A stretch of 64,000 nucleotides of DNA from Clostridia bacterium (GTDB lineage Bacteria; Bacillota; Clostridia; Oscillospirales; Acutalibacteraceae). Both the position numbers and the translations under genes were made by a program. Within the stretch, counting starts at the first letter, position 1. Each line of letters starts with the position of its first letter. The stretch covers positions 1 to 64,000 of the forward strand of contig JAFSYP010000028.1 of NCBI GenBank assembly GCA_017449935.1, given 5' to 3'. The notes below the pieces were generated by a model, which was not told where the DNA came from, ran no database searches, and was given only the letters and a program-made list of their open reading frames with translations. Below are positions 47,692 to 55,500 of this stretch, one piece after another.

Positions 47692-48618
47692 ATGAAAAAA
47701 ACGTTATTCGTTATTATATCGCTAATAGCTGTTATCCTTTTAGGCGGTTTTTGGCTTTCAAGCAATCTTCTAAAACATTCATTGAAGGGTACACTATATG
47801 TTTCGGATGGCGAAGGGTGGCATTTATATGATTGGGAAAAAGAAAGGCTGCAGGAGATTACGTGGATAGGTAACGCCAATATCCTAAAAATATGCGATGC
47901 AAGAAATGGGAAAATCTGGGTGTTATCCTATGTAGATGATAAATACATATTGCAACTCCGAACCCCCGAGAAGGTTCTTTACGAAACAAAAGTACCCTTT
48001 AAACCAGTGGATATGTGCGCGTATAATGGAGGGGTTCTGTTGATTCGTGAAACAAACGATTTTTATCAACACATGGGCGGTCAGAAACTGACTTTGCGTG
48101 CCAGAACTGGCGAAATCATATATTTAACAACTGACGGTTCCGAACCCCAAACGATAGCGGAATGTGGATTCAATACATACCCAACAGAAACTTTTTTGAC
48201 GTCGCAAGAGAACTGCTTTACATTTCTTCCTCGGGCTTTTAAAGTGATTGAGAACGAGCGTATTGTTTGTGAAACGGATACTATTTTAGTTTATGAAAAC
48301 GGTTCAATTCACAAACAAAATATACCAGAAGATATTTGGTCTCTCTGCGCCGGAGGTAATACTCTTGTTGCTGTTGGAACGAACCGAATCTTTACGCTTT
48401 CGTCGTTTTCTAGAACAACAAAAGGAATTAAATGTGACGGCGTTTCAAAAGGTGCAATAAGCCCGGACGGCAAGTATTACATTTTTTTGCGTACTCATGG
48501 CTTTTTTGGTGATGCAATGGATGCATATATTATGAGTATTTCAACAGGTCTATTGATTCGTCTGAAAGGAATGACTGGATACGAAGGGGCTTATTTTTCG
48601 TTTTGTTGGACCGATTAA
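47692..48618 (+). CDS. Membrane-anchored or secreted protein of unknown function
   Basis: 308 residues. A basic start and one hydrophobic helix (about 4-24, KKTLFVIISLIAVILLGGFW) indicate an uncleaved anchor or signal. The remainder is beta-rich with repeated blade-like pieces (KGTLYVSDGEGWHLYDW, KIWVLSYVDDKYILQLR, GAISPDGKYYIFLRT), resembling a small beta-propeller. ATG 47692 is used because AAAGG is six bases ahead, and 47686 abuts it. The gene is distinctly AT-rich compared with the chromosome, which suggests acquisition. It lacks a clear promoter of its own except the duplicate at 47448. Confidence 0.7.
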   Translation: MKKTLFVIISLIAVILLGGFWLSSNLLKHSLKGTLYVSDGEGWHLYDWEKERLQEITWIGNANILKICDARNGKIWVLSYVDDKYILQLRTPEKVLYETKVPFKPVDMCAYNGGVLLIRETNDFYQHMGGQKLTLRARTGEIIYLTTDGSEPQTIAECGFNTYPTETFLTSQENCFTFLPRAFKVIENERIVCETDTILVYENGSIHKQNIPEDIWSLCAGGNTLVAVGTNRIFTLSSFSRTTKGIKCDGVSKGAISPDGKYYIFLRTHGFFGDAMDAYIMSISTGLLIRLKGMTGYEGAYFSFCWTD

Positions 48619-48674
48619 GAAGCAGAGCCGAAAACCAACACAGTCATACATTTATTTAGCATAAATACTCTTTT

Positions 48675-48800
48675 TTCGTTATTCGGGTATTGCGAACCCT
48701 GCCGACGACGTACAGCAGCACGGTAGAGGCGGACAATGTCACGACCGGGGTCGCGTTCCGCTACACGTACGATAACCGAGGCAACATAACGGCGGTATAA
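48675..48800 (+). pseudogene. RHS/YD-repeat protein fragment
   Basis: An open frame without start codon ends LPTTYSSTVEADNVTTGVAF followed by RYTYDNRGNITAV and TAA. YTYDNRGNIT is the signature of RHS/YD repeats of large secreted toxins or wall proteins. Only about 40 codons remain, so this is a decayed fragment. Its GC content is higher than the DNA to its left. Confidence 0.7.
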
Positions 48801-48836
48801 AGGGCTGCTTTTTTAATAACGATCTTTGAGTTGTTT

Positions 48837-48901
48837 TCTGCCAAGACTTTTTTCTGCCACCAAGACAAGATCTGCCAAGACAAGAATCTGCCAAGACAAG
48901 A
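48837..48901. repeat. Tandem repeat TCTGCCAAGACAAGA
   Basis: Four units, two full identical ones (48871-48885 and 48887-48901), one with a CCA insertion (48853-48870) and one partial (48837-48847). It lies just upstream of the promoter at 48930. Confidence 0.8.
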
Positions 48902-48929
48902 AGAAGAAAAGTAAATTTGTAAAAATCTG

Positions 48930-48958
48930 TTGACTTTGTGAAAATTGTTCGCTATAAT
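48930..48958 (+). promoter_or_regulatory. SigA promoter of the small paralogue pair
   Basis: TTGACT (48930-48935), 17-base spacer, TATAAT (48953-48958). Confidence 0.85.
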
Positions 48959-49003
48959 AGTGATGCTGGAAGTAAAAAACGGAAGAATGAAGGGGAAACT
49001 GTT

Positions 49004-49294
49004 ATGACGATTCTGAAAGAGAAAAAATTTTATGCTTTTTGGCCCGAGGACGCCGATGAAAATATTGCACTCGTGATATTGGAAGACGGGACAGAACTGT
49101 TGGTGCATAATAACGGCACGGCGGAGGACGCATCCGGGAATCGGTACTTTCATGTCAGCCGTGAAGAGGATACGGTATCCGAACCTTCTCTCGACGCATG
49201 GGCTTTTTTGTATGAAGACAAGCGTATCCTGCCGGATAAAGAACTGGTCGATGTCGGATGGACTGTCGATGCGGACGCGCCCGTGATCCTGTGA
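49004..49294 (+). CDS. Small acidic protein of unknown function, paralogue 1
   Basis: 96 residues, start MTILKEKKFYAFWPEDADEN, end DVGWTVDADAPVIL. Beta-rich and acidic, without signal or membrane segment. The protein encoded next is a clear paralogue of equal length with the same beginning (KEKKFY) and end (VGWTVDAD-P-VL). I do not recognise a family. ATG 49004 has GAAGGGGAAAC ahead. The longer frame from 48938 begins inside the promoter. Confidence 0.75.
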   Translation: MTILKEKKFYAFWPEDADENIALVILEDGTELLVHNNGTAEDASGNRYFHVSREEDTVSEPSLDAWAFLYEDKRILPDKELVDVGWTVDADAPVIL

Positions 49295-49326
49295 CGGACG
49301 GAAAGAAAGCAAATGGGGGGACCGAT

Positions 49327-49617
49327 ATGGAGATCATCAAAGAAAAGAAGTTTTACTCCTTCTTCGGAAAAGATTCCGATCATAATATCGCCGTTGCGGT
49401 CCTGGAAAACGGCGTCTGGCTGATCGTCCGCGACGACGGGACGGCGAAGGGCGCGGACGGCAGACGCTATGTGAACGTATCGCGAGAAGAAGAGACCGAG
49501 CCGATGCCGCCCGATGATCCTATCCTGATCGAGGACGCCGATCCGAATCCGATTCCCGATACGGTGCTTGTGACGGTCGGCTGGACTGTCGACGCGGACA
49601 AACCGATCGTTCTTTGA
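49327..49617 (+). CDS. Small acidic protein of unknown function, paralogue 2
   Basis: 96 residues: MEIIKEKKFYSFFGKDSDHN, then IAVAVLENGVWLIVRDDGTAKGADGRRYVNVSREEE and the final VGWTVDADKPIVL. Roughly half of the positions equal those of paralogue 1, with an inserted Pro/Asp-rich loop (PMPPDDPILIEDADPNPIP) in place of DAWAFLYED. It starts 32 bases after paralogue 1 with ATGGGGGG as binding site, hence one transcript. A tandem duplication that has diverged; possibly the two chains form a heterodimer. Confidence 0.75.
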   Translation: MEIIKEKKFYSFFGKDSDHNIAVAVLENGVWLIVRDDGTAKGADGRRYVNVSREEETEPMPPDDPILIEDADPNPIPDTVLVTVGWTVDADKPIVL

Positions 49618-49772
49618 TTCTCTCTTTATTGCATTTACTTTTTCATTCAACGGTTTAAATTTTCATTCAAGGGGTCGCCCCGACCGATTTGTTGTCCTTT
49701 TTTTGGGACAGCCTTTTGTTTACAATGGACATGTAAGGGAAATCGGCCATGTAAACGAAAGGAGTGACAAGA

Positions 49773-50051
49773 ATGGAAGCAATCGTGTTTTTTGTTTTGA
49801 GCGTTCTTTTGGTGTTGGGGTATATGCACGAATCATGGTTCGTGCGATTGGAACACAGGCTGATGGAGAAGGCGGTCGTCCGGATCCATCTGCTTTGCAA
49901 AAAAATCTTGCGCCTGCACGCAAAATGTGTTAAACTGAACGCAGCTTCAAAAAAGGAGAATGATTATGCGTGTCATATTAAAAGGGTACAAGGTTTCCGA
50001 GCTTCAGTTTGTCAGCAAGCTGGAGAACGGAACGCGCGTCGAGTTGGGTAA
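49773..50051 (+). CDS. Possible small membrane protein
   Basis: 92-codon frame with AAAGGAG seven bases before the ATG. Residues 2-18 are one hydrophobic helix (EAIVFFVLSVLLVLGYMH), followed by a basic helix (HRLMEKAVVRIHLLCKKILRLH). The last 30 codons overlap the SecB-like gene in another frame and contain its promoter, so the true end or even the gene is doubtful. No family recognised. Confidence 0.45.
   Translation: MEAIVFFVLSVLLVLGYMHESWFVRLEHRLMEKAVVRIHLLCKKILRLHAKCVKLNAASKKENDYACHIKRVQGFRASVCQQAGERNARRVG
49908..49936 (+). promoter_or_regulatory. Promoter of the SecB-like gene
   Basis: TTGCGC (49908-49913), 17-base spacer, TAAACT (49931-49936) with TGT just before the -10. Confidence 0.6.
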
Positions 50052-50352
50052 CCGCTATTCGTATAACGTCAGCTACGCGCCGAACAACACCTGCCGCGGA
50101 GAATTCAGCATTGCCGTGGAGGATAAAGAGAATCCGGACAAGTTCGGAATCAAACTGGTGCTCATCGGATTCTTTGAATTTGAGGAGGGCGTCGAAAAGG
50201 AACGCGTGCACGTGCACTCCTTCAAGGAGCTGTTCCCGTATGCGCGCGCGATCGTGACCACCGTAACGGCCAATTCCGGGATCGCGCCGATGATCCTTCC
50301 GCCGATCGACATCGAGTCGCAGGACATCTATCGTTTCGAGAAGAATAATTGA
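49966..50352 (+). CDS. SecB-like protein
   Basis: 128 residues. The beta-sheet pattern FVSKLENGTRVELGNRYSYNVSY...FSIAVEDKENPDKFGIKLVLIGFFEF and the end ELFPYARAIVTTVTANSGIAPMILPPIDI closely follow SecB, whose FPYAR...LLPP block is diagnostic. SecB is a tetrameric export chaperone of Proteobacteria. In Firmicutes only scattered SecB-like copies occur, often in phages or toxin-antitoxin-chaperone loci. ATG 49966 has AAGGAG seven bases ahead, and ATG 49960 is too close. Its place in the accessory island fits acquisition. Confidence 0.8.
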   Translation: MRVILKGYKVSELQFVSKLENGTRVELGNRYSYNVSYAPNNTCRGEFSIAVEDKENPDKFGIKLVLIGFFEFEEGVEKERVHVHSFKELFPYARAIVTTVTANSGIAPMILPPIDIESQDIYRFEKNN

Positions 50353-50448
50353 TCGGTTTCGGGAATATCTGTCCGCTGATCGGCCAAACTGTTTAGGGCG
50401 ACCGTCCGGTAAAACCGTGCGGCGCATCTGATATGGGAGGTCGAAACG

Positions 50449-50883
50449 ATGATCGAACGAGATACAGTATTGCTGCTGCGCGAGTGTGATTCCGGCGTGC
50501 GAATGGGCGTTGCGTCCATTGACGACGTGCTGGACAACGTGCATGACGCTTCAATGCACAAGATCCTGTCCGACAGCCGCGACGAACATGCGCGTGTGGG
50601 CAGCGATGTGGAAGCTCTGCTGCGGGAATACCACGACGAGGGAAAGGATCCGCCGGCCATCGCAAAAGGAATGTCCTGGATTAAGACGAACGTCCGCTTG
50701 GCTGTGGACAGTTCGGACGGGACCGTAGCGGATCTGATGACGGACGGCTGCGATATGGGCGTCAAATCGCTCAGCCGCTATCTGAACCAATACGCTGCCG
50801 CAGATGAACGCAGCAAGGACGTCGCAAAAAAACTGATCCGTATCGAGGAACAGCTCGCGAAGGATCTGCGGGATTATCTGTAA
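50449..50883 (+). CDS. Ferritin-like four-helix protein, unknown function
   Basis: 144 residues, all helical and acidic, with DEHARVGSDVEALLREYHDEG and RLAVDSSDGTVADLMTDGCDMGVKSLSRYLNQYAAADERS. The spacing of Glu/Asp/His residues in consecutive helices recalls DUF2383/ferritin-like proteins, though the metal ligands are not complete enough to claim iron binding. AAGGAGG-type site GGGAGGTCG precedes the ATG. Single gene closed by the terminator at 50893. Confidence 0.65.
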   Translation: MIERDTVLLLRECDSGVRMGVASIDDVLDNVHDASMHKILSDSRDEHARVGSDVEALLREYHDEGKDPPAIAKGMSWIKTNVRLAVDSSDGTVADLMTDGCDMGVKSLSRYLNQYAAADERSKDVAKKLIRIEEQLAKDLRDYL

Positions 50884-50892
50884 TACAACAGC

Positions 50893-50935
50893 AACAGCGC
50901 CAATGACCGATCCGGCCAAAGGCGCTGTTTTTTTT
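50893..50935 (+). terminator. Terminator after the ferritin-like gene
   Basis: AACAGCGCC/GGCGCTGTT stem with a 19-base loop and eight T. It also lies directly behind the minus-strand rodA stop, where A-rich sequence may help termination in that direction too. Confidence 0.85.
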
Positions 50936-50939
50936 ATTC

Positions 50940-52139
50940 TTATCTGTGATCGGAGAATGGGGTGTTGACGTACAGCAGTCGGAAATTGACCGGCGCGCGA
51001 TCCTTGTTGAACCGGTAGGCGCTCAGAACCAACCCGATCGCCAGATACACGCAGAGATTGGATGAGCCGCCCGCGCTCATGAACGGAAGCGTGATCCCGA
51101 TGACGGGCAGGAGCATCAGACACATGCCGATGTTGATAAAGACCTGACTGCCGATCATCAGCGCCGTGCCCCAGCAAAGCAGTTTGGACACATTGTCGCG
51201 CGTGTTTTTGGCTACGATAATGATATGCACGATCAGGAACGACAAAAGACCGAGCAGCACGATGGCGCCCCAGAAGCCCAACTCTTCGCAGACGACGGTA
51301 AACACCATATCGTTCCGGCTTTCGGGAACCAGACCGTTCTGCGTGTACAACCCTTTGAACAAACCGGAACCTTTGAATCCACCTGCGCCGATCGCGTTGA
51401 TACCCTGCTTTTGCTGGTAGATGATGGTTTCGTATGTGGATTCTTCCAGCGCGGAAGGGTTATAGACGGCAAGAAAACGGTTTTTCTGGAAATCCGAAAA
51501 GAATTTTGTCCACAGCAGCGGCGCCGCGGCGGCGCCGAATGCGATGGCGGCGGCAAAGTACCGCAGATATACGCCCGACAAAAACAAGAGGCCGACAAAA
51601 ATGAAGACGAACACGAGCGCGGAGCCAACGTCGCCGGTGCGCACGACCAGCGCGATGGGGACCGCGGCATGAAGAAACAGGAACAACATGCTTTTCCATT
51701 CGTTGATCTTATCCCGAAGCATGTCCAAGTGCATGGAAAACGTGATGATGAAAGCGACCTTCAACAGCTCGGACGGCTGGATCATGATGCCGAGCTTCGG
51801 GATTTTGATCCATGTGAACGCGTCGTCGCGCCCGTCCGGACTGACGCCCCATTTGAACAGCGCCAGCATCAACACAAGACCGACCGCGGCGACGACCGGC
51901 CAAAGACGGATGATGAATTCGTAATCGACGACAGAAATGAGCAAAGATAAGAATATGCCGATCAGCACCGCAATAAGCATCACCTGGGTGTCGCGGTGGA
52001 TGGCTTCGCCGGACGAAAGCCTGTACAGCGTCGCGCTGTGCACCATCAGCACGCCGAAGGCGGAGAGAAGCAGACACGGTACGAGAAGCATGAAGTCTGT
52101 TTCTTTCAAAAAGTTTTTTACGATCTGTAATACTTTCAA
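50940..52139 (-). CDS. rodA: Peptidoglycan polymerase RodA (SEDS family)
   Basis: 399 residues with ten membrane helices. SEDS enzymes polymerise lipid II into glycan strands. RodA features are FTWIKIPKLGIMIQPSELLKVAF, YQQKQGINAIGAGGFKGSGLFKG, LVPESRNDMVFTVVCEELGFWGA (with the catalytic Asp) and PFMSAGGSSNLCVYLAIGLVLS. The start is TTG 52139 with GGGGGTG five bases ahead, and no ATG in the same frame is compatible with the promoter at 52164. No partner class B PBP gene is in the window. Confidence 0.92.
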   Translation of the reverse strand: MKVLQIVKNFLKETDFMLLVPCLLLSAFGVLMVHSATLYRLSSGEAIHRDTQVMLIAVLIGIFLSLLISVVDYEFIIRLWPVVAAVGLVLMLALFKWGVSPDGRDDAFTWIKIPKLGIMIQPSELLKVAFIITFSMHLDMLRDKINEWKSMLFLFLHAAVPIALVVRTGDVGSALVFVFIFVGLLFLSGVYLRYFAAAIAFGAAAAPLLWTKFFSDFQKNRFLAVYNPSALEESTYETIIYQQKQGINAIGAGGFKGSGLFKGLYTQNGLVPESRNDMVFTVVCEELGFWGAIVLLGLLSFLIVHIIIVAKNTRDNVSKLLCWGTALMIGSQVFINIGMCLMLLPVIGITLPFMSAGGSSNLCVYLAIGLVLSAYRFNKDRAPVNFRLLYVNTPFSDHR

Positions 52140-52163
52140 GCGTTCACCCCCGAACCATTTACT

Positions 52164-52192
52164 ATTATATCGTGTAAAAAACAAGATTTCAA
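52164..52192 (-). promoter_or_regulatory. SigA promoter of rodA
   Basis: On the minus strand TTGAAA (52187-52192), 17-base spacer, TATAAT (52164-52169). Confidence 0.88.
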
Positions 52193-52202
52193 GTAAAAAG
52201 AC

Positions 52203-52231
52203 TTTAAATCTGCGGGAATATGTGTTATAAT
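52203..52231 (+). promoter_or_regulatory. Promoter of the tsaE-purC operon
   Basis: Extended -10 TGT-TATAAT (52226-52231) with a weak TTTAAA at 52203-52208, divergent from the rodA promoter. Confidence 0.65.
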
Positions 52232-52269
52232 ACGATGTAAATGAGAATCGGAAAGGATCACGACGCACG

Positions 52270-52707
52270 ATGTCGACTTTTGTTTCGCACAGCACAGAGG
52301 AAACCGAAGCGTTTGCGTGCCGTTTTGCCGAAGGGCTGCGCAGTGGGGACGTGCTGGCGCTGTTCGGCGGATTGGGCATGGGCAAGACGGCGTTTGTGCG
52401 CGGTCTGGCGCAGGGCCTGGGCAGCACGAGCGAAGTGAGCAGTCCGACGTTTGCGCTCGTGCACGAATACGACGGACGGCTTCCGATCTTTCATTTTGAC
52501 ATGTACCGCATCAGCGGTTTGGACGATCTGTATTCCACCGGCTTTTTCGAGTATCTGGAGAGCGGTGGTATCGTCGTGATCGAGTGGTCGGAAAATATCG
52601 AACCTTATTTGCCGCCCGAAACAAAACGGATCCGGATCGACCGCACGGACGGGGCGGCGGAGAACGAAAGGAGGCTGACGATCGAGAATGAAGATTCTGG
52701 CGATTGA
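52270..52707 (+). CDS. tsaE: tRNA threonylcarbamoyladenosine biosynthesis ATPase TsaE
   Basis: 145 residues. TsaE is the ATPase that, with TsaB and TsaD, makes t6A37 in ANN-decoding tRNAs. Walker A GGLGMGKTAFVRGL, SSPTFALVHEY, FHFDMYRISG and VIEWSENIEPYLP are the family blocks. It overlaps tsaB by 20 bases. tsaD is not in the window. Confidence 0.95.
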   Translation: MSTFVSHSTEETEAFACRFAEGLRSGDVLALFGGLGMGKTAFVRGLAQGLGSTSEVSSPTFALVHEYDGRLPIFHFDMYRISGLDDLYSTGFFEYLESGGIVVIEWSENIEPYLPPETKRIRIDRTDGAAENERRLTIENEDSGD

Positions 52708-53398
52708 CTCTTCCGCGGCGGCGGCAAGCGCCGCGCTCGCCGAGGACGGCAAGCTGCTGGGGGAATTCTTTCTCAACGTCGGTCTGACGCACAGCTGCAC
52801 CCTTCAGCCGATGGTCGAATCGCTTCTGCGTTATGCGGGCGTTCCGATCCGGGACGTCGATCTCTTCGCTGTGACCAACGGCCCCGGTTCTTTTACCGGT
52901 GTGCGGATCGGCGTTTCGGCCGTGAAGGGGATGGCGCAGCCGCTCGGCAAGCCTTGCGTCGGCGTTTCGACATTGGAGGCGATGGCGTTCAACGTCCGTG
53001 ATACGGACAGTCTGATCTGCTGCACTATGGATGCGCGCAGGAGCCAGGTCTATACCGCCTTGTTCGAGCAGCGCGCCGGACGTATCGTTCGCTTGACGCC
53101 GGACGACGCCGTTTCTCTTGCGGAGCTCGGCGAGCGGCTCCGGCAGGCGGGCAGACAAACTGTCCTCGTCGGCGATGGCGCGGAGTTGTGCTTTGACGCA
53201 TTCAGGGACAGCGTGCCCGGCGTCCGGACGGCGCCGCAGACGATCCGTCACCAGCGTGCCGCGAGCGTTGCCGCCGCGGTGTGGGAGAATATAGACGTTC
53301 TGCCTTTGCGCAGCGCGGAGGAGCTTTCCGCATCCTATCTGCGTCTGTCGCAGGCGGAGCGCGAACGAAAAGAAAAAATGGAGGCTGAATACAAATGA
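52688..53398 (+). CDS. tsaB: tRNA threonylcarbamoyladenosine biosynthesis protein TsaB
   Basis: 236 residues of the ASKHA fold. ILAIDSSAAAASAAL at the start, HSCTLQPMVESLL, VTNGPGSFTGVRIGVSAVKGMA and TMDARRSQVYTALF are typical of TsaB, the scaffold for TsaD. The C-terminal half is longer than the minimal form. ATG inside tsaE, and its own stop overlaps rpiB by ATGA. Confidence 0.95.
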   Translation: MKILAIDSSAAAASAALAEDGKLLGEFFLNVGLTHSCTLQPMVESLLRYAGVPIRDVDLFAVTNGPGSFTGVRIGVSAVKGMAQPLGKPCVGVSTLEAMAFNVRDTDSLICCTMDARRSQVYTALFEQRAGRIVRLTPDDAVSLAELGERLRQAGRQTVLVGDGAELCFDAFRDSVPGVRTAPQTIRHQRAASVAAAVWENIDVLPLRSAEELSASYLRLSQAERERKEKMEAEYK

Positions 53399-53841
53399 TT
53401 GCTTTGGGATGCGACCATGCGGGTTATCCGCTCAAGGAAGCGCTGAAAACGTATCTGGATTCCGTCGGAAAGACGTACAAGGACTTCGGTACGTTCAGCG
53501 AGGAGTCCGTCGACTACCCGATCTATGCGGCGAAGGCCGCCCATGCGGTAGCGGACGGCGAATGTGAATGCGGGATCCTGTGCTGCGGTACGGGGATCGG
53601 GATCTCGATCGCGGCCAACAAGGTCAAGGGAATCCGTGCGGCGGTCTGCGGCGACGCGTATTCCACGGAAATGACGCGTCTGCACAACGACGCAAATATC
53701 CTCTGTATGGGCGCGCGTGTGATCTCGGAGGAAAAAGCCATCGAGCTGACGGAGATTTTCCTGAAAACGCCGGCGCTGAACGAGGAACGTCATCAACGCC
53801 GTGTCGCGATGCTCCGTGATATCGAAAACGGAAAATTATAA
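53395..53841 (+). CDS. rpiB: Ribose-5-phosphate isomerase B
   Basis: 148 residues. It interconverts ribose-5-phosphate and ribulose-5-phosphate. [56 protein letters not shown] (catalytic Cys and anion hole) and [17 protein letters not shown] are all conserved. Translationally coupled to tsaB. Confidence 0.96.
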   Translation: MIALGCDHAGYPLKEALKTYLDSVGKTYKDFGTFSEESVDYPIYAAKAAHAVADGECECGILCCGTGIGISIAANKVKGIRAAVCGDAYSTEMTRLHNDANILCMGARVISEEKAIELTEIFLKTPALNEERHQRRVAMLRDIENGKL

Positions 53842-53857
53842 TTCGGAGGGAACCAAT

Positions 53858-54487
53858 ATGTCAGACGTAACCATCACCAATCATCCGCTTATCCAGCACA
53901 AGCTGCATATCCTGCGCGACAAGAATACGCCGTCCAATGAGTTCCGCCGCCTGATCAGCGAGATCGCGATGCTCCTTTGCTATGAAGCGACGCGCGATCT
54001 GGAGCTGAAACCGGTCGAGGTGGAAACGCCGATCACGAAGTCGACCTTTATGGCGATCGCGGGCAAAAAGCTGGCATTCGTGCCGATCCTGCGCGCCGGT
54101 CTCGGGATGGTCGACGGCGTTCTGCAGCTCGTTCCTTCCGCGCGTGTGGGGCACATCGGTCTGTATCGCGATCCCGAAACGCTCAAGCCCGTGGAGTATT
54201 ACTGCAAGCTGCCCTCGGATATCCGCGAGCGCGAGGTCATCGTGCTGGATCCGATGCTGGCGACGGGCGGCTCCGCCATCGACGCCATTTCGCAGATCAA
54301 ACAGCGCGGTCCCAAGTCGATCAAATTCATCGGCATTATTGCGGCGCCGGAGGGACTGCACGCGCTGCAGCAGGCGCATCCCGATGTGAGCATCTTCTGC
54401 GCTGCGCTCGACGAGAAACTGAACGATCACGGCTATATCGTTCCCGGCCTGGGCGATGCGGGCGACCGGATCTTCGGAACAAAATAA
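53858..54487 (+). CDS. upp: Uracil phosphoribosyltransferase
   Basis: 209 residues, exactly the common length. It converts uracil and PRPP to UMP. The PRPP loop [35 protein letters not shown] and the uracil-binding C-terminus [16 protein letters not shown] are present. ATG 53858 follows CGGAGGGAAC. The rpiB-upp pairing is common in Firmicutes. Confidence 0.97.
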   Translation: MSDVTITNHPLIQHKLHILRDKNTPSNEFRRLISEIAMLLCYEATRDLELKPVEVETPITKSTFMAIAGKKLAFVPILRAGLGMVDGVLQLVPSARVGHIGLYRDPETLKPVEYYCKLPSDIREREVIVLDPMLATGGSAIDAISQIKQRGPKSIKFIGIIAAPEGLHALQQAHPDVSIFCAALDEKLNDHGYIVPGLGDAGDRIFGTK

Positions 54488-54510
54488 GATCTGCAAAGGA
54501 TGCGATAGTC

Positions 54511-55488
54511 GTGGGATATGCCCATCTGCACTTTCCGCCGGGAAGTGTTTTCCTTGTCACAGGCGGCGCCGGTTTTATAGGCTCAAACCTTTGTGAACAA
54601 TTGCTCAAATTCGATTGTAAAGTAATCTGCCTTGACAATTTATCCACAGGAAAGCGCGAAAACATCGAGGCTTTTCTGAGCGATCCGCGATTCACATTCG
54701 TGGAGGGCGACGTGCGGGATCTGCAAACCTGCATGGACGTGTGTAAAGGCGTAGACTTTGTCATGCACCAGGCTGCGTGGGGCAGCGTGCCGCGCAGCAT
54801 CGAGATGCCGCTTTTGTATGCGCAGATCAATATTCAGGGCACTTTGAATATGATGGAAGCCGCGCGGCAGTGCGGCGTGCGCAAGTTCGTTTATGCTTCG
54901 AGTTCCTCCGTTTACGGCGACCATCCCGTGCTGCCGAAGACGGAAGGCCAGGAGGGAACGCTGCTGTCGCCGTATGCGGTGACGAAACGCGTGTGCGAGG
55001 AATACGGCAGACTGTATAAAAAACTGTATGGATTGGATACGTACGGCCTGCGGTATTTCAATGTGTTCGGAAAGCGCCAGGATCCGGACGGCGTGTATGC
55101 CGCGGTGATCCCACGCTTTATCCGCCAGCTTCTGCACGGCGAGACGCCTGTGATCTTCGGTGACGGACAGCAGTCGCGCGATTTTACTTATGTGGAGAAC
55201 GTGGTCGAGGCAAATTTCAAGGCTTGCCTTGCGGACTCCGGAGCGGCGGGCGAAGTGTTCAATATCGCCTACGGCGGACGCGAGTCGCTGCTGGATATTT
55301 ATCACGCGCTGACGGACGCGCTCGGCAAACATGTCGAGCCCGAATTCGGTCCCGCGCGCGCCGGCGATATCCGGCACTCCAACGCGGATATTTCCAAAGC
55401 GCGTCGTCTGCTGGGATATGATCCGGATTATGATTTTGCGCACGGGCTGCGACTGGCCGTGGATTGGTATACAGAGAATTTAAAATAA
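54511..55488 (+). CDS. NAD-dependent sugar-nucleotide epimerase (WbpP/Gne-like)
   Basis: 325 residues, extended SDR. Motifs are VTGGAGFIGSNL (NAD), HQAAWGSVPRSIEMP, SSSSVYGD, SPYAVTKRVCEEY (catalytic YxxxK) and FGPARAGDIRHSNADISKA, which resembles UDP-GlcNAc/GalNAc 4-epimerases of the WbpP type. It supplies sugar nucleotides for surface glycans. GTG start with AAAGGATG ahead, 23 bases after upp, in the same transcript. Confidence 0.88.
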   Translation: MGYAHLHFPPGSVFLVTGGAGFIGSNLCEQLLKFDCKVICLDNLSTGKRENIEAFLSDPRFTFVEGDVRDLQTCMDVCKGVDFVMHQAAWGSVPRSIEMPLLYAQINIQGTLNMMEAARQCGVRKFVYASSSSVYGDHPVLPKTEGQEGTLLSPYAVTKRVCEEYGRLYKKLYGLDTYGLRYFNVFGKRQDPDGVYAAVIPRFIRQLLHGETPVIFGDGQQSRDFTYVENVVEANFKACLADSGAAGEVFNIAYGGRESLLDIYHALTDALGKHVEPEFGPARAGDIRHSNADISKARRLLGYDPDYDFAHGLRLAVDWYTENLK

Positions 55489-55500
55489 AGGATGATGCAT

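Noticed and set aside
48837..48901. CRISPR array
   Set aside because: The four repeats are 15 bases long and contiguous, without spacers, and no cas gene is present in the window.
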